The notes beneath the pieces are model-generated. The model worked only from the letters and a program-made list of their open reading frames with translations. It ran no database searches and was not told the DNA's origin. Both the position numbers and the translations under genes were made by a program. Positions 14,348 to 21,408 of a stretch of DNA of 21,408 nucleotides are shown here, piece by piece. The DNA is from Bacteriovoracaceae bacterium (GTDB lineage: Bacteria > Bdellovibrionota > Bacteriovoracia > Bacteriovoracales > Bacteriovoracaceae). How positions within the stretch are numbered: position 1 is the stretch's first letter; each line of letters opens with the position of its first letter. The stretch spans positions 1-21,408 of the forward strand of contig JAGSHJ010000005.1 of the NCBI GenBank assembly GCA_023954595.1. The letters run 5' to 3'.

Positions 14348-16537
14348 TTAGAAGCTAAAGCCATTTGTTTGAGTGGATGGAGTAGTCGTTGGAGTAGTGA
14401 AGGTTGTGTCGCTGTACGGGTTCATAACCTGAAAATCAAAGCTGAATTGGCCAAAGTTGTCTGGCTGATTGAACATTGCATAGTTTGAAGTCCCCCCAAA
14501 GGTAGAGGCCTGGTCATAGTTATACAATGAGTACCCATAGTTCATCTGAGGGTAGGAAGAGTAGTAGTATGTGGTCGGATTCGTACTGTAGTACTCGTAT
14601 TGATTTTGCATGTATGAAAGTCTATTGCGGTAATAGTTCATCTGCATTTCATGATTTGATTTCGTGGTGTCCAGTTGAAAATAGAATGGAAGGCCTTGAG
14701 TTAGCAAGGTATTGGCCATGCCGCCTACGAACTGTGCCGTAAGATTTGGATCGGTCTTTTTAGTAAGGTTCACTCTTGTAGGCACCTTTCTATTTTTGGT
14801 GTTTGTGGCCGTTATGGTTCTTCCTACTTTTTTGATTCGCTCTTGAAGTTTACCGTTTAGAGCTTCATCTTTTTGATAGAGGCTACATAGTGAGTCTGTT
14901 GGAGTTTTCTTACAATTATCTAGAAACTCTGCAACTCTAATTCCCTGTTCTCCACCAGGCATCTTTATATCCTTATTGATGAAAGGGTTGTTAGAGTAGT
15001 CTAGTATGTCCTGAGCATCCTTAGAAAGCGATATGGCCGCTTGGGCAAAGTCATCTATAGTTCCATCACCACAAAGAGATTTGAAGTCAGATACAGACTT
15101 GTCGTCCTCTGGATCAAGACATCTATTTTTGTAGGCCATAAGTCCCATGGCCTTAGCGAGCTTTAATGATCTAAATGGTTCTTTGGTGTTTAATTCTTCT
15201 AGCTTTTGCTCTTTTAGGTGAAGGTCTCGCTTTAGCTGTTCGACTTCATCTTTAGCAACAAGTGAGAGAGACTTTTTAAGTTTATTAATACAGTCTGTAG
15301 CACTGTTATCTGTTGTTGGAATGTTGATACAGGTTTTTGCCTCACTTATCTTTTTCTCTAATTCAGAGAAGCTTTTGAGACCTTTCATTTGATCTGTAAT
15401 GGTGTGAAGGTTTGAGACGATCTTTGCGTTTTTTGCATCTTGGCGACAACGTCCAGAGTGTCCTGGGTTACACTTATTTGTAAAGCATCTTTGTAATTGC
15501 TCATAGTTTCTACCATCACAAAAAGCTTTCTCTTTTATTGCTTGTGATATCGTAAGTTTTGACGCCTTCACTCGATTACTTATTGTTTTTTTAAGTTTAT
15601 CCAAGTTTTCAATAGCCGTGTCTTTTTGCAGTACTGATCGAGTAGCATGGTTGAAGCCAGCAATTCCTTTTTTAAGACCACCATTTAGAAAGTCTTGAAA
15701 CTCTGGATTTGTCTCTTCAACTCTGTCACCAAAGTTCACCTCAACTGTTTCGAGCTTTTTTGAAAGATCGAGAATTGCCTTTGAGTTTTTATCACTTGGA
15801 TTTTTTCTTTGAACAATAAGAAGCTCTCTGAGTTGTTTAATTCTCTCCATCTCTTGATTGCCCTCAGGTGATTTGTAATCAACCTTTTTTCCACCAATGG
15901 AGAGTTCTAAAGACTTTCTATACTTTTCAAAGTTATGTTCTTTGTCTCTATCACTCAGAGTATGCCCTTGTGCTCTAGAGAAGTTGGTCAGGCTTTGATA
16001 GATTTCAAAAAAATTAACACCCTCTTCTTTCTTAGACTTTTCAAAGTCCTTACAGAAATCCTGAATCCCTTTTTCTGTGCGCTTGCACTGAGCTTGCATG
16101 AAAGTATCTAGTTGCAGAGCACTTTTGCCGTCATACAGCCTACCATCTGATCTTCTCCAAAACCCTGAAGCGATACTTTGATCGAGTAGTGCTGCTTTTC
16201 TGTAATTTGTTAAAAAATTGTCAACTTGTTTGCGTGCTTTAACGACCTGTGGTCGCTCAAGATTTTTAACCGCTTTATGATTGCCTTCTATAGCTTGTCC
16301 GATTGAGACAAGTCCTTCATAGATGACAAGTTCACCCATTAGTTCGTTGTATTCATTTTGAAGCTCCAGGTGGCTTTTGCACTCTTTACAGTTTTTTTCT
16401 CTAGAGGATTGAATCTGGCCCTCTAGGACTACAAGTTTATTGCGAATCTCACGGCATTGCGCCGAAGCTGTTTCGGAGTAACTTATAGAGGAATATAGAA
16501 CGGTAATAACCGCAAGAAGAAGCTTCATAGAGTACAT
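14348..16537 (-). CDS. Large secreted coiled-coil protein with Tyr-rich C-terminal tail
   Basis: No family recognised. The 729-residue product starts MYSMKLLLAVITVLYSSISYS, a Sec signal peptide. The second Met (16528) may be the real start, since neither ATG has a clear ribosome binding site. After a short cysteine group (NCKECKSH, about residue 48) the body to about residue 600 is highly charged and helical with probable coiled coils (for example 225-285 and 425-470), and has scattered cysteines. The last 96 residues (634-729) change sharply: by hand count 16 tyrosines, many Asn, Ser, Thr and Phe, almost no charge and no cysteine, then a TTPTTTPSTQT stretch and a final FSF. Such a tail could be an adhesive or self-associating segment. 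It lies between dus and the giant lipoprotein on the same strand, and both large products are exported, so they may act together. Confidence 0.82.
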   Translation of the reverse strand: MYSMKLLLAVITVLYSSISYSETASAQCREIRNKLVVLEGQIQSSREKNCKECKSHLELQNEYNELMGELVIYEGLVSIGQAIEGNHKAVKNLERPQVVKARKQVDNFLTNYRKAALLDQSIASGFWRRSDGRLYDGKSALQLDTFMQAQCKRTEKGIQDFCKDFEKSKKEEGVNFFEIYQSLTNFSRAQGHTLSDRDKEHNFEKYRKSLELSIGGKKVDYKSPEGNQEMERIKQLRELLIVQRKNPSDKNSKAILDLSKKLETVEVNFGDRVEETNPEFQDFLNGGLKKGIAGFNHATRSVLQKDTAIENLDKLKKTISNRVKASKLTISQAIKEKAFCDGRNYEQLQRCFTNKCNPGHSGRCRQDAKNAKIVSNLHTITDQMKGLKSFSELEKKISEAKTCINIPTTDNSATDCINKLKKSLSLVAKDEVEQLKRDLHLKEQKLEELNTKEPFRSLKLAKAMGLMAYKNRCLDPEDDKSVSDFKSLCGDGTIDDFAQAAISLSKDAQDILDYSNNPFINKDIKMPGGEQGIRVAEFLDNCKKTPTDSLCSLYQKDEALNGKLQERIKKVGRTITATNTKNRKVPTRVNLTKKTDPNLTAQFVGGMANTLLTQGLPFYFQLDTTKSNHEMQMNYYRNRLSYMQNQYEYYSTNPTTYYYSSYPQMNYGYSLYNYDQASTFGGTSNYAMFNQPDNFGQFSFDFQVMNPYSDTTFTTPTTTPSTQTNGFSF

Positions 16538-16597
16538 ATCGAATCATTTAATATGGAACTTGAGCACTCTACTCGAAATTTTAGGGAAATTAGCTAT

Positions 16598-17686
16598 TTA
16601 GCCGTGTCCGCCATTCATGAAAACTTCATCGTAGTTGATGAACTTTCCTCTTTCACCAAGGCCTTGGAAGTAGTCCTGGGCGATTTTCATGGACTCATCC
16701 AAAGTTTGAGATTGAAACATCAAACTTCTGAACTTGGCGGCATTTGGGAAACCTGCTGCAAACCACACGATGAGCTTTCTTGCTTGAATAAGAATAGTTC
16801 TCTCTCTGTCGTATGCCTCTAGGCAATATTGGAAATAGCGCTCTATGACTTCAAAATAGTCTTTACCTTTAAATGGTGACTCTGGATTTGCAGGGTCAAA
16901 GCATAGAGACTCTAAGAAAATGAAAGGATTTCTCAAACAGCCTCTGGCAATCATTAGTGCTGAGCAGTTTGTATCTTGTAGTCTTGATGCAACGTGGTGA
17001 GGCTGGTGAAGATCACCATTACCAATAATAGGTAGAGTGGCCCCTTTGGCGAATTCTTCAATATAGTCCCAGTTTGCACTACCTGTATATTGTTGTGCCC
17101 TTGTACGTCCATGGATTGCTACCCACTCCACACCTTCGTTTCTAGCTACTTCTTCAATTTTGTCAGCATTTATTCCCTCTGCGTCCCAACCAGTTCTGAT
17201 TTTGATTGAAAGCGGAACATCTAATGCTTTTTTCATTTGAGAGAAGAGTGGGGCCAGGGCCTCAATTTCTTTCATAAGAGCACTGCCACCACCTTTGGTA
17301 ACAACTTTTCTTACTGGGCAGCCCATATTGATATCTACAAATTTTGGATTTTCTCTTTGAACGACTTCACATGCATCGGCCATTGCCTTTGGATCCTCAC
17401 CAAAGAGTTGGATTCCAATGTTTTCTTCACGCTCATCTATTTTGAGCATGTCACGTGTTCTTTGGTTTCCGTGATTGATGCCATGTGCACTTATAAGTTC
17501 ACTCACTGTTCCGCCCGCACCAAGGTCCTCCATCAGAAGACGGAAAGGTGGCGTACAGATACCGGCCATCGGTGCCAAAATTAAAGGAGACTCAAAGTGT
17601 ACATCGCCCAATTTAATCGGGTTGCGCAAGGCCTTGTACTTGTCTATTTTGGCTTGTAACTCTTTTGAAAAAGCTCTACTATGCAT
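16598..17686 (-). CDS. dus: tRNA-dihydrouridine synthase (DusB-like)
   Basis: An FMN enzyme that reduces uridine to dihydrouridine in the D-arm of tRNA using NADPH. The 362-residue product shows the Dus TIM-barrel landmarks in order: LILAPMAG (35-42, FMN site), GIQLFGEDP (91-99), DINMGCPV (118-125) with catalytic Cys123, SIKIRTGW (160-167), AIHGRTRAQ (190-198), IIGNGD (220-225) and MIARGCLRNPFIF (245-257, phosphate binding). The C-terminal third is the helical tRNA-binding domain. NMGCP and the IHGRTR motif place it nearer DusB than DusA; the exact target uridine cannot be told. A roughly 25-residue N-terminal extension precedes the barrel. The start codon lacks a clear Shine-Dalgarno sequence. 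It is divergent from the HAD-ffh block and 60 nt upstream of the 729-residue secreted-protein gene, so read-through into that gene is possible. Confidence 0.95.
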   Translation of the reverse strand: MHSRAFSKELQAKIDKYKALRNPIKLGDVHFESPLILAPMAGICTPPFRLLMEDLGAGGTVSELISAHGINHGNQRTRDMLKIDEREENIGIQLFGEDPKAMADACEVVQRENPKFVDINMGCPVRKVVTKGGGSALMKEIEALAPLFSQMKKALDVPLSIKIRTGWDAEGINADKIEEVARNEGVEWVAIHGRTRAQQYTGSANWDYIEEFAKGATLPIIGNGDLHQPHHVASRLQDTNCSALMIARGCLRNPFIFLESLCFDPANPESPFKGKDYFEVIERYFQYCLEAYDRERTILIQARKLIVWFAAGFPNAAKFRSLMFQSQTLDESMKIAQDYFQGLGERGKFINYDEVFMNGGHG

Positions 17687-17739
17687 GGAGTTAATCTCTA
17701 CACCTTATTAGGTTTTGTGTAAATAGAGTCTGGACTTAA

Positions 17740-18237
17740 ATGCAAAAAATAACGTCAAAAAATGTAAAGCACATCGTTTTCGATCATGACGGCACCCTTG
17801 TTGACGCAGGGGGGAGTAGACAGCTCTATCCAGGTATAGAGCATATGTTGGAGCGCCTTGATAAGGAAGATGTAAAACTTTATGTCTGGACTGCCAGGAC
17901 TCGATTCTCAACGGTTGAATTTTTAAAATCACTTGGTATTATTAGTCGGTTTGAACAACTGTGTTGCTCAACTGATAGCGATCCCAAGCCTTCAAGTGTT
18001 GGACTCAGGGATATGCTCGGTGATGATGTGGAGCCCAAGTCTGTAGTTGTTGTCGGTGATAGCATGGCAGATATCTTGGGAGCTTCTAATTTTGGTGCTC
18101 GCTCAATTGGAGCACTTTGGGTATCAAATGGTGATAGAAAGCATCGACAGGTATTGTTAGAGTGTGGTGCTGATCAGTTGGCCACTACTGCGAGTGAATG
18201 CGAAGAAAAATTAATTGAATTAATAAGACAAGGATAA
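17740..18237 (+). CDS. HAD-superfamily hydrolase without a cap domain
   Basis: A probable phosphatase of the haloacid-dehalogenase superfamily, 165 residues. Motif I is FDHDGTLVD (14-22) with nucleophile Asp15 and general acid/base Asp17. Motif II is WTAR with Thr51, motif III is probably Lys83 (SDPKPSS), and motif IV is VVVVGDSMAD (102-111) with Asp107 and Asp111. Only 36 residues separate motifs I and II and about 32 separate II and III, too little for a C1 or C2 cap domain, so it is a C0-type enzyme that would need another subunit, oligomerisation or a macromolecular substrate to close its active site. The substrate is unknown. It ends 4 nt before ffh and must be co-transcribed with it; the pair is divergent from dus across a 53-nt gap. 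Confidence 0.85.
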   Translation: MQKITSKNVKHIVFDHDGTLVDAGGSRQLYPGIEHMLERLDKEDVKLYVWTARTRFSTVEFLKSLGIISRFEQLCCSTDSDPKPSSVGLRDMLGDDVEPKSVVVVGDSMADILGASNFGARSIGALWVSNGDRKHRQVLLECGADQLATTASECEEKLIELIRQG

Positions 18238-18241
18238 GGAC

Positions 18242-19669
18242 ATGTTCGACAATTTAAGCGAAAAGTTTCAGGACGCTTTTAAAAATCTATCCGGAAAAGG
18301 CAGCATTAGTGAATCCAATATTGATGATGCTCTAAAAGAAATTAGAACCGCTTTACTTGAGGCCGATGTAAATTTCAAAGTAGTGAAAGAATTCATCGCG
18401 ATGGTCAAAGAAGAGGCGATCGGAGAGAAGGTTGTTCGTGGAGTTAATCCTGGCGAACAGTTCACTAAGATTGTTCATGATAAACTTGCAGAGGTTATGG
18501 GTGAGGAGCACAAAGAGCTAAAGCTTGATCGTCCTATCAACCCAATCCTAATTGTTGGTCTAAACGGTGCAGGTAAAACAACCTTCACAGGAAAGCTTGG
18601 ACACATACTAAAGAATAAAAGAAAGAAAGAAGTATATTTCATCCCAGCGGACAACTTCCGTCCAGCAGCTAAAGATCAATTGATCAAGCATGCTAAAGGT
18701 CTTCAAATTGACTACTTCGACTCTGATCTTTCAATGCTTCCAAAAGACATTGTTAAAGCAGGTATGGAAGAGGCCAAGAAATTGGGCAAAGACGTTGTTA
18801 TTGTCGATACTGCAGGACGTTTGCAAGTTGATGATGAACTTATGGGCCAGCTTGTTGATGTTAAAAACGAGTTGAGCAATGCTGAAGTTCTTTTAGTTGC
18901 CGATGCTATGACTGGTCAGGAAGCGGTAAACGTTGCAAAGGTTTTCCACGAGAAAATTGGTCTTACAGGTGTCGCGTTATCTAAAATGGATTCAGATGCT
19001 CGTGGTGGTGCTGCATTATCTATTAGACACGTTACAAATGTTCCTATTAAATACATCTCTACTGGCGAGAAGATGAAAGATCTTGAGCCGTTTCATCCGG
19101 ACAGATTGGCCGGACGAATTCTTGATATGGGTGATGTTGTTACCCTTGTTGAGAAGGCACAAGAAACTATAGATGAAAAAGAAGCCGAGCGAATGATGAA
19201 TCGCTTGGAGAAGCAACAATTCTCTATAAATGATTTTATGAGCCAAATGGAGCAGATCAATAAGCTTGGCTCCATGACAAGTATCTTAAAAATGCTTCCA
19301 GGAATGGGTGGCATGCTGAGAAACCTTGGAGATCTTAGTCCTGCTGAGAATGAGATGAAGAAGATGAAAGTTATCATCAGCTCAATGACTCAAAAAGAGA
19401 AAGATGACCATAAGTTATTGAAAGCAGACTCAAGAATTAAGAGAATTGCTAAAGGATCTGGTACTACTGAAGCTGCTGTTAAAGATTTTATTAAGAAATT
19501 TGAGCAAATGCAGGGTATGATGATCAATATGGCCGGAATGATGAAAGGTGGTGGAATGCCAAATATTCCGGGCATGGGGCCTATGCCAGGCTTTAGGCAG
19601 GCACCAGGACAAAATAAGGGTAAAAAGAAGGGGAAAAAGAAAAATCCATTTGGAAGTCGCTTTTTCTAA
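18242..19669 (+). CDS. ffh: Signal recognition particle protein Ffh (SRP54)
   Basis: GTPase that binds 4.5S RNA and signal sequences of nascent membrane proteins and docks with FtsY at the inner membrane. The 475-residue product has the helical N domain (1-90), the G domain with GLNGAGKT (106-113), DNFRPAA (137-143), DTAGR (189-193), the TKxD-type SKMD (247-250) and DARGGAALS (252-260), then the Met-rich M domain from about 310. The RNA-binding helix-turn-helix carries SRIKRIAKGSG (397-407). The tail is a Met/Gly/Pro-rich stretch and a Lys-rich run ending NPFGSRFF. AAGGA lies just before the ATG, within the end of the HAD gene. It begins the conserved ffh-rpsP-khpA-rimM-trmD order seen in many bacteria. 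Confidence 0.98.
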   Translation: MFDNLSEKFQDAFKNLSGKGSISESNIDDALKEIRTALLEADVNFKVVKEFIAMVKEEAIGEKVVRGVNPGEQFTKIVHDKLAEVMGEEHKELKLDRPINPILIVGLNGAGKTTFTGKLGHILKNKRKKEVYFIPADNFRPAAKDQLIKHAKGLQIDYFDSDLSMLPKDIVKAGMEEAKKLGKDVVIVDTAGRLQVDDELMGQLVDVKNELSNAEVLLVADAMTGQEAVNVAKVFHEKIGLTGVALSKMDSDARGGAALSIRHVTNVPIKYISTGEKMKDLEPFHPDRLAGRILDMGDVVTLVEKAQETIDEKEAERMMNRLEKQQFSINDFMSQMEQINKLGSMTSILKMLPGMGGMLRNLGDLSPAENEMKKMKVIISSMTQKEKDDHKLLKADSRIKRIAKGSGTTEAAVKDFIKKFEQMQGMMINMAGMMKGGGMPNIPGMGPMPGFRQAPGQNKGKKKGKKKNPFGSRFF

Positions 19670-19676
19670 GATTTGT

Positions 19677-19705
19677 TTGACTTTAGGCATCGATTGAAAT
19701 AAAAC
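19677..19705 (+). promoter_or_regulatory. Candidate promoter of rpsP
   Basis: TTGACT (19677-19682) and TAAAAC (19700-19705) are spaced by 17 nt, matching consensus at 5 and 4 positions. The transcript would begin near 19712, about 30 nt before rpsP. It overlaps an imperfect inverted repeat (19682-19716), so a hairpin read from upstream transcription and this promoter occupy the same DNA. Confidence 0.45.
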
Positions 19706-19716
19706 GATTCCCTAAA
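19682..19716 (+). repeat. Interrupted inverted repeat between ffh and rpsP
   Basis: TTTAGG (19682-19687) pairs with CCTAAA (19711-19716), and inside it ATCG (19689-19692) pairs with CGAT (19705-19708), with a 1-nt and a 2-nt bulge. There is no T-tract, so it is probably not an intrinsic terminator; it may be a processing hairpin separating ffh and rpsP mRNAs. Confidence 0.35.
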
Positions 19717-19741
19717 ATACTTAATACGGTAGGAGATATAA

Positions 19742-19984
19742 ATGGTTAAAATCAGACTAGCTAGAGGCGGAAGAACTCATAAGCCTGTTTACACAATCGT
19801 GGCTGCTAACTCTAGAGAAGCTAGAGACGGTAAATTTTTAGAAAAACTTGGACAATACGATCCAAACGCTAAAGAAGTTCTTAAGGACGTAAACGTTGAC
19901 TCAATCAAGTCTTGGGTAACTAAAGGCGCTCAAATTACTGATACAGTAGCTTCTCTTTTCAAAAAGAACGGCGTAAAACTATAA
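19742..19984 (+). CDS. rpsP: 30S ribosomal protein S16
   Basis: A small-subunit ribosomal protein that binds 16S rRNA and is needed for assembly of the 30S body. The 80-residue product begins with the diagnostic VKIRLARGGRTHKPVYTIV, followed by ANSREARDGKFLEKLGQYDP (22-41), and ends SLFKKNGVKL. The length is normal for the family. An AGGAGA ribosome site lies 6-7 nt before the ATG. It follows ffh by 72 nt, with its own candidate promoter, and precedes khpA by 80 nt. Confidence 0.98.
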   Translation: MVKIRLARGGRTHKPVYTIVAANSREARDGKFLEKLGQYDPNAKEVLKDVNVDSIKSWVTKGAQITDTVASLFKKNGVKL

Positions 19985-20001
19985 TTTAGCTTAAAAAGTT
20001 T

Positions 20002-20029
20002 TTGAATTAACTGTCTTACGGTGTAAAAT
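20002..20029 (+). promoter_or_regulatory. Candidate promoter of khpA
   Basis: TTGAAT (20002-20007) and TAAAAT (20024-20029) are spaced by 16 nt, with a five-of-six -10 match. Transcription would begin near 20036, about 30 nt before khpA. The element is enclosed by an 8-bp inverted repeat (20004-20011 and 20041-20048). Confidence 0.4.
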
Positions 20030-20048
20030 AGTTCCAAAGTGTTAATTC
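20004..20048. repeat. Perfect 8-bp inverted repeat before khpA
   Basis: GAATTAAC (20004-20011) and GTTAATTC (20041-20048) are exact reverse complements, separated by 29 nt that include the candidate -10 of khpA. It could be a split operator or, in read-through RNA from rpsP, a stem closing a large loop. Confidence 0.4.
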
Positions 20049-20064
20049 TAACCAAGTAGGTGTT

Positions 20065-20304
20065 ATGAGTGAACTGAAGGACTTAATTGAATACGTAGGA
20101 AAATCCCTGGTAGACATGCCTGATCACGTTGAAGTTAACGAGATTGAGGGTGAGCAAACAACGGTAGTCGAACTTAAAGTAGATAAATCCGACCTTGGAA
20201 AAGTTATTGGAAAGCAAGGAAGAACTGCAAGAGCGTTAAGAACGATTCTAAATGCAGCCTCTACCAAGTTAAAGAAAAGATCTGTTTTAGAAATTATTGA
20301 ATAA
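20065..20304 (+). CDS. khpA: KH-domain RNA-binding protein KhpA
   Basis: A small RNA chaperone-like protein that, in studied bacteria, pairs with KhpB and binds many RNAs. The 79-residue product is a single type-II KH domain: VVELKVDKSDLGKVIGKQGRT includes the nucleic-acid-binding GKQG loop (49-52), then the helix ARALRTILNAAS (55-66) and the closing strand KKRSVLEIIE. Size and gene position between rpsP and rimM match the family exactly. The start has AGGTG a few bases upstream. A strong terminator follows, so khpA is normally the last gene of the rpsP transcript. Confidence 0.96.
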   Translation: MSELKDLIEYVGKSLVDMPDHVEVNEIEGEQTTVVELKVDKSDLGKVIGKQGRTARALRTILNAASTKLKKRSVLEIIE

Positions 20305-20332
20305 AACTTTTTTAAATTAGATAAAATTATTT

Positions 20333-20365
20333 AAAACCTCGATATCGCTATCGAGGTTTTTTTTT
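20333..20365 (+). terminator. Strong intrinsic terminator between khpA and rimM
   Basis: AAAACCTCGATA (20333-20344) and TATCGAGGTTTT (20349-20360) form a 12-bp stem with a TCGC loop, followed by an uninterrupted T-run (20357-20365). It ends only 3 nt before the GTG start of rimM, inside what is usually a continuous operon. Transcripts of rimM-trmD must therefore arise by read-through or from a start within or after the hairpin. Confidence 0.9.
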
Positions 20366-20367
20366 AT

Positions 20368-20904
20368 GTGAAGCATATGAAAGAAAAAGAAAAACTCATT
20401 CATTTAGGCTCTTGCCAAAAACCTCACGGAATTAAAGGTGGCTTTAGTGCTCACTTGATCAATGCTGAGGATAGCTCCCTTTCTAAGGGAAAGACTCTTC
20501 TGTTGAAACCAAAGAGTGCTGCTAGTTCTCTTTCAAAGGACGGAGAGTTATTTAAGGTTAAGAGTATGAGCTTTGGAAACAAATGTATTTTATACTTTGA
20601 AGAGGTTCAAGACCGAAACCTAGTAGAGGCAATGCTTCCTTTTGATATTTTCATCAAAAGAGTTGATATGCCAGAACCTGAAGAGGGTTTATACTACTTA
20701 GAGGATCTTGTAGGGCTAAAAGTACTCAACGATAAAAATGAAGAGATAGGTAGTGTTAAAACTTATTTTGATAATGGTGCACAAACGGTACTTGTTATTA
20801 AAAAGGATGACTCCACTATCGAATTGCCTTTTATCGATAACTTCTTCCCTGAGGTCGATATTGAAGAGGGTTTTATTAAAATGGTTGAGCCAGAAATTAT
20901 ATGA
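20368..20904 (+). CDS. rimM: Ribosome maturation factor RimM
   Basis: Assists late 30S assembly by binding S19 and the head of 16S rRNA. The 178-residue product has the N-terminal RimM domain with LGSCQKPHGIKGGFSAHL (13-30) and the C-terminal PRC barrel beginning YYLEDLVGLKV (109-119) and ending ELPFIDNFFPEVDIEEGFIKM (152-172). Start choice is uncertain: GTG at 20368 or ATG at 20377. Neither has a free Shine-Dalgarno sequence; the only nearby one, GAGG at 20353-20356, is inside the stem of the terminator just upstream. The stop overlaps the trmD start (ATGA), indicating coupled translation. Confidence 0.95.
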   Translation: MKHMKEKEKLIHLGSCQKPHGIKGGFSAHLINAEDSSLSKGKTLLLKPKSAASSLSKDGELFKVKSMSFGNKCILYFEEVQDRNLVEAMLPFDIFIKRVDMPEPEEGLYYLEDLVGLKVLNDKNEEIGSVKTYFDNGAQTVLVIKKDDSTIELPFIDNFFPEVDIEEGFIKMVEPEII

Positions 20905-21408
20905 CAGTAAAAAGAATTTGGATATTAACTCTATTTCCAGACTACTTCGCACCTTTGCGTGAGTATGGGGTTCTTGGCAGTGCTCTTAGAAATGAGAGGG
21001 CCGCTTCTAATGGTAAGTTTGAGTTAAATACAGTCCAAATAGCCGACTTTTCACCAAAAGGGTACAAGGGAGTGGATGATTCCCCCTTTGGTGGTGGACA
21101 GGGCATGATAATGCGTGCAGATGTCCTTCAGAAGGCACTGCTTGAAGGCGTGGTAGAGAAGGGTGGCTATGGGAGTGCCGAAGATCTACACGTAGTATTT
21201 CCGGCCCCTAGAGGCAAAACCCTCAATAATGACTTAGCGATAGATTTTGCATCAAGAGTTCTAGATTTTAGTGCTCCCAAAGATGTTGTATTTATATGTG
21301 GAAGGTATGAAGGAATTGATGAGAGGTTTCTTGAGAAGTACGTCGACGAATATATTTCTTTAGGAGACTTCATTTTAACCGGCGGGGAATTGGCCGTAAT
21401 GTGTGTAC
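20901..21408 (+). CDS. trmD: tRNA (guanine-N1)-methyltransferase TrmD, 3' end cut by window edge
   Basis: Methylates G37 of tRNAs using S-adenosylmethionine and so prevents +1 frameshifting. The first 169 codons are present; the family is usually about 230-260 residues. The ATG at 20901 overlaps the rimM stop (ATGA). Diagnostic stretches are KRIWILTLFPDYFAPL (4-19), DDSPFGGGQGMIMR (59-72), CGRYEGIDER (133-142) and SLGDFILTGGELAVM (153-167); the last two belong to the trefoil knot that binds the cofactor. The C-terminal tRNA-binding domain lies beyond the window. Position after rimM is the standard arrangement. Confidence 0.96.
   Translation, partial: MTVKRIWILTLFPDYFAPLREYGVLGSALRNERAASNGKFELNTVQIADFSPKGYKGVDDSPFGGGQGMIMRADVLQKALLEGVVEKGGYGSAEDLHVVFPAPRGKTLNNDLAIDFASRVLDFSAPKDVVFICGRYEGIDERFLEKYVDEYISLGDFILTGGELAVMCV

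Noticed and set aside
17708..17932. Minus-strand 74-codon frame at the start of the HAD gene that could extend a leader before dus
   Set aside because: It overlaps HAD motif I coding sequence, lacks a ribosome site and resembles no known peptide.
1..21408. CRISPR array, insertion sequence, prophage or tRNA-linked integration site
   Set aside because: No regularly spaced repeats, transposase or integrase motifs, terminal inverted repeats or tRNA cloverleaf sequences were seen.

Overview
The window looks like a chromosomal stretch from a moderately AT-rich Gram-negative bacterium. It most resembles the Bdellovibrionota, probably a Bacteriovorax/Halobacteriovorax-type predator. This is inferred from the heavy use of AGA/AGG arginine codons, a long B12-dependent ribonucleotide reductase, a giant Cys-rich lipoprotein and several secreted proteins with no recognisable family. 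No database search was possible, so the taxon is a tentative call.

Layout from left to right. Positions 1-419 (minus) hold the 5' part of an EVE-domain protein cut by the window edge. Positions 473-3490 (plus) hold a three-gene cassette: a 475-residue exported helical protein with a C-terminal hydrophobic anchor and acidic tail, then two lipoproteins that overlap or nearly overlap. A 249-residue secreted protein (3492-4241, minus) faces this cassette with a 1-nt gap. Positions 4242-4587 are a regulatory region with two NrdR-box-like sites and a good promoter leading into nrdJ (4588-8094, GTG start), which ends at a clear intrinsic terminator. A long minus-strand block follows, read right to left: a tRNA-dihydrouridine synthase (17686-16598), a 729-residue secreted protein with a Tyr-rich tail (16537-14348), a 1795-residue lipoprotein with about 57 cysteines (14146-8759) and a hotdog acyl-CoA thioesterase (8758-8282) whose ATG directly follows the lipoprotein's stop codon. 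From 17740 rightwards on the plus strand lies a HAD hydrolase and then the conserved block ffh - rpsP - khpA - rimM - trmD, with trmD cut by the right edge.

How the genes fit together. The right end is a classical housekeeping block for SRP protein targeting, ribosome assembly and tRNA methylation. Candidate internal promoters precede rpsP and khpA, and a strong terminator sits only a few bases before rimM, which would reduce rimM-trmD output relative to rpsP-khpA. nrdJ appears to be controlled by NrdR, whose gene is not in the window. The accessory content is two groups of envelope proteins: the 473-3490 cassette (plus the convergent 3492-4241 gene), and the secreted protein / giant lipoprotein pair. 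All lack assignable function. Even cysteine counts in several of them suggest disulfide-stabilised folds outside the cytoplasm. I found no mobile element, CRISPR array, tRNA or rRNA.
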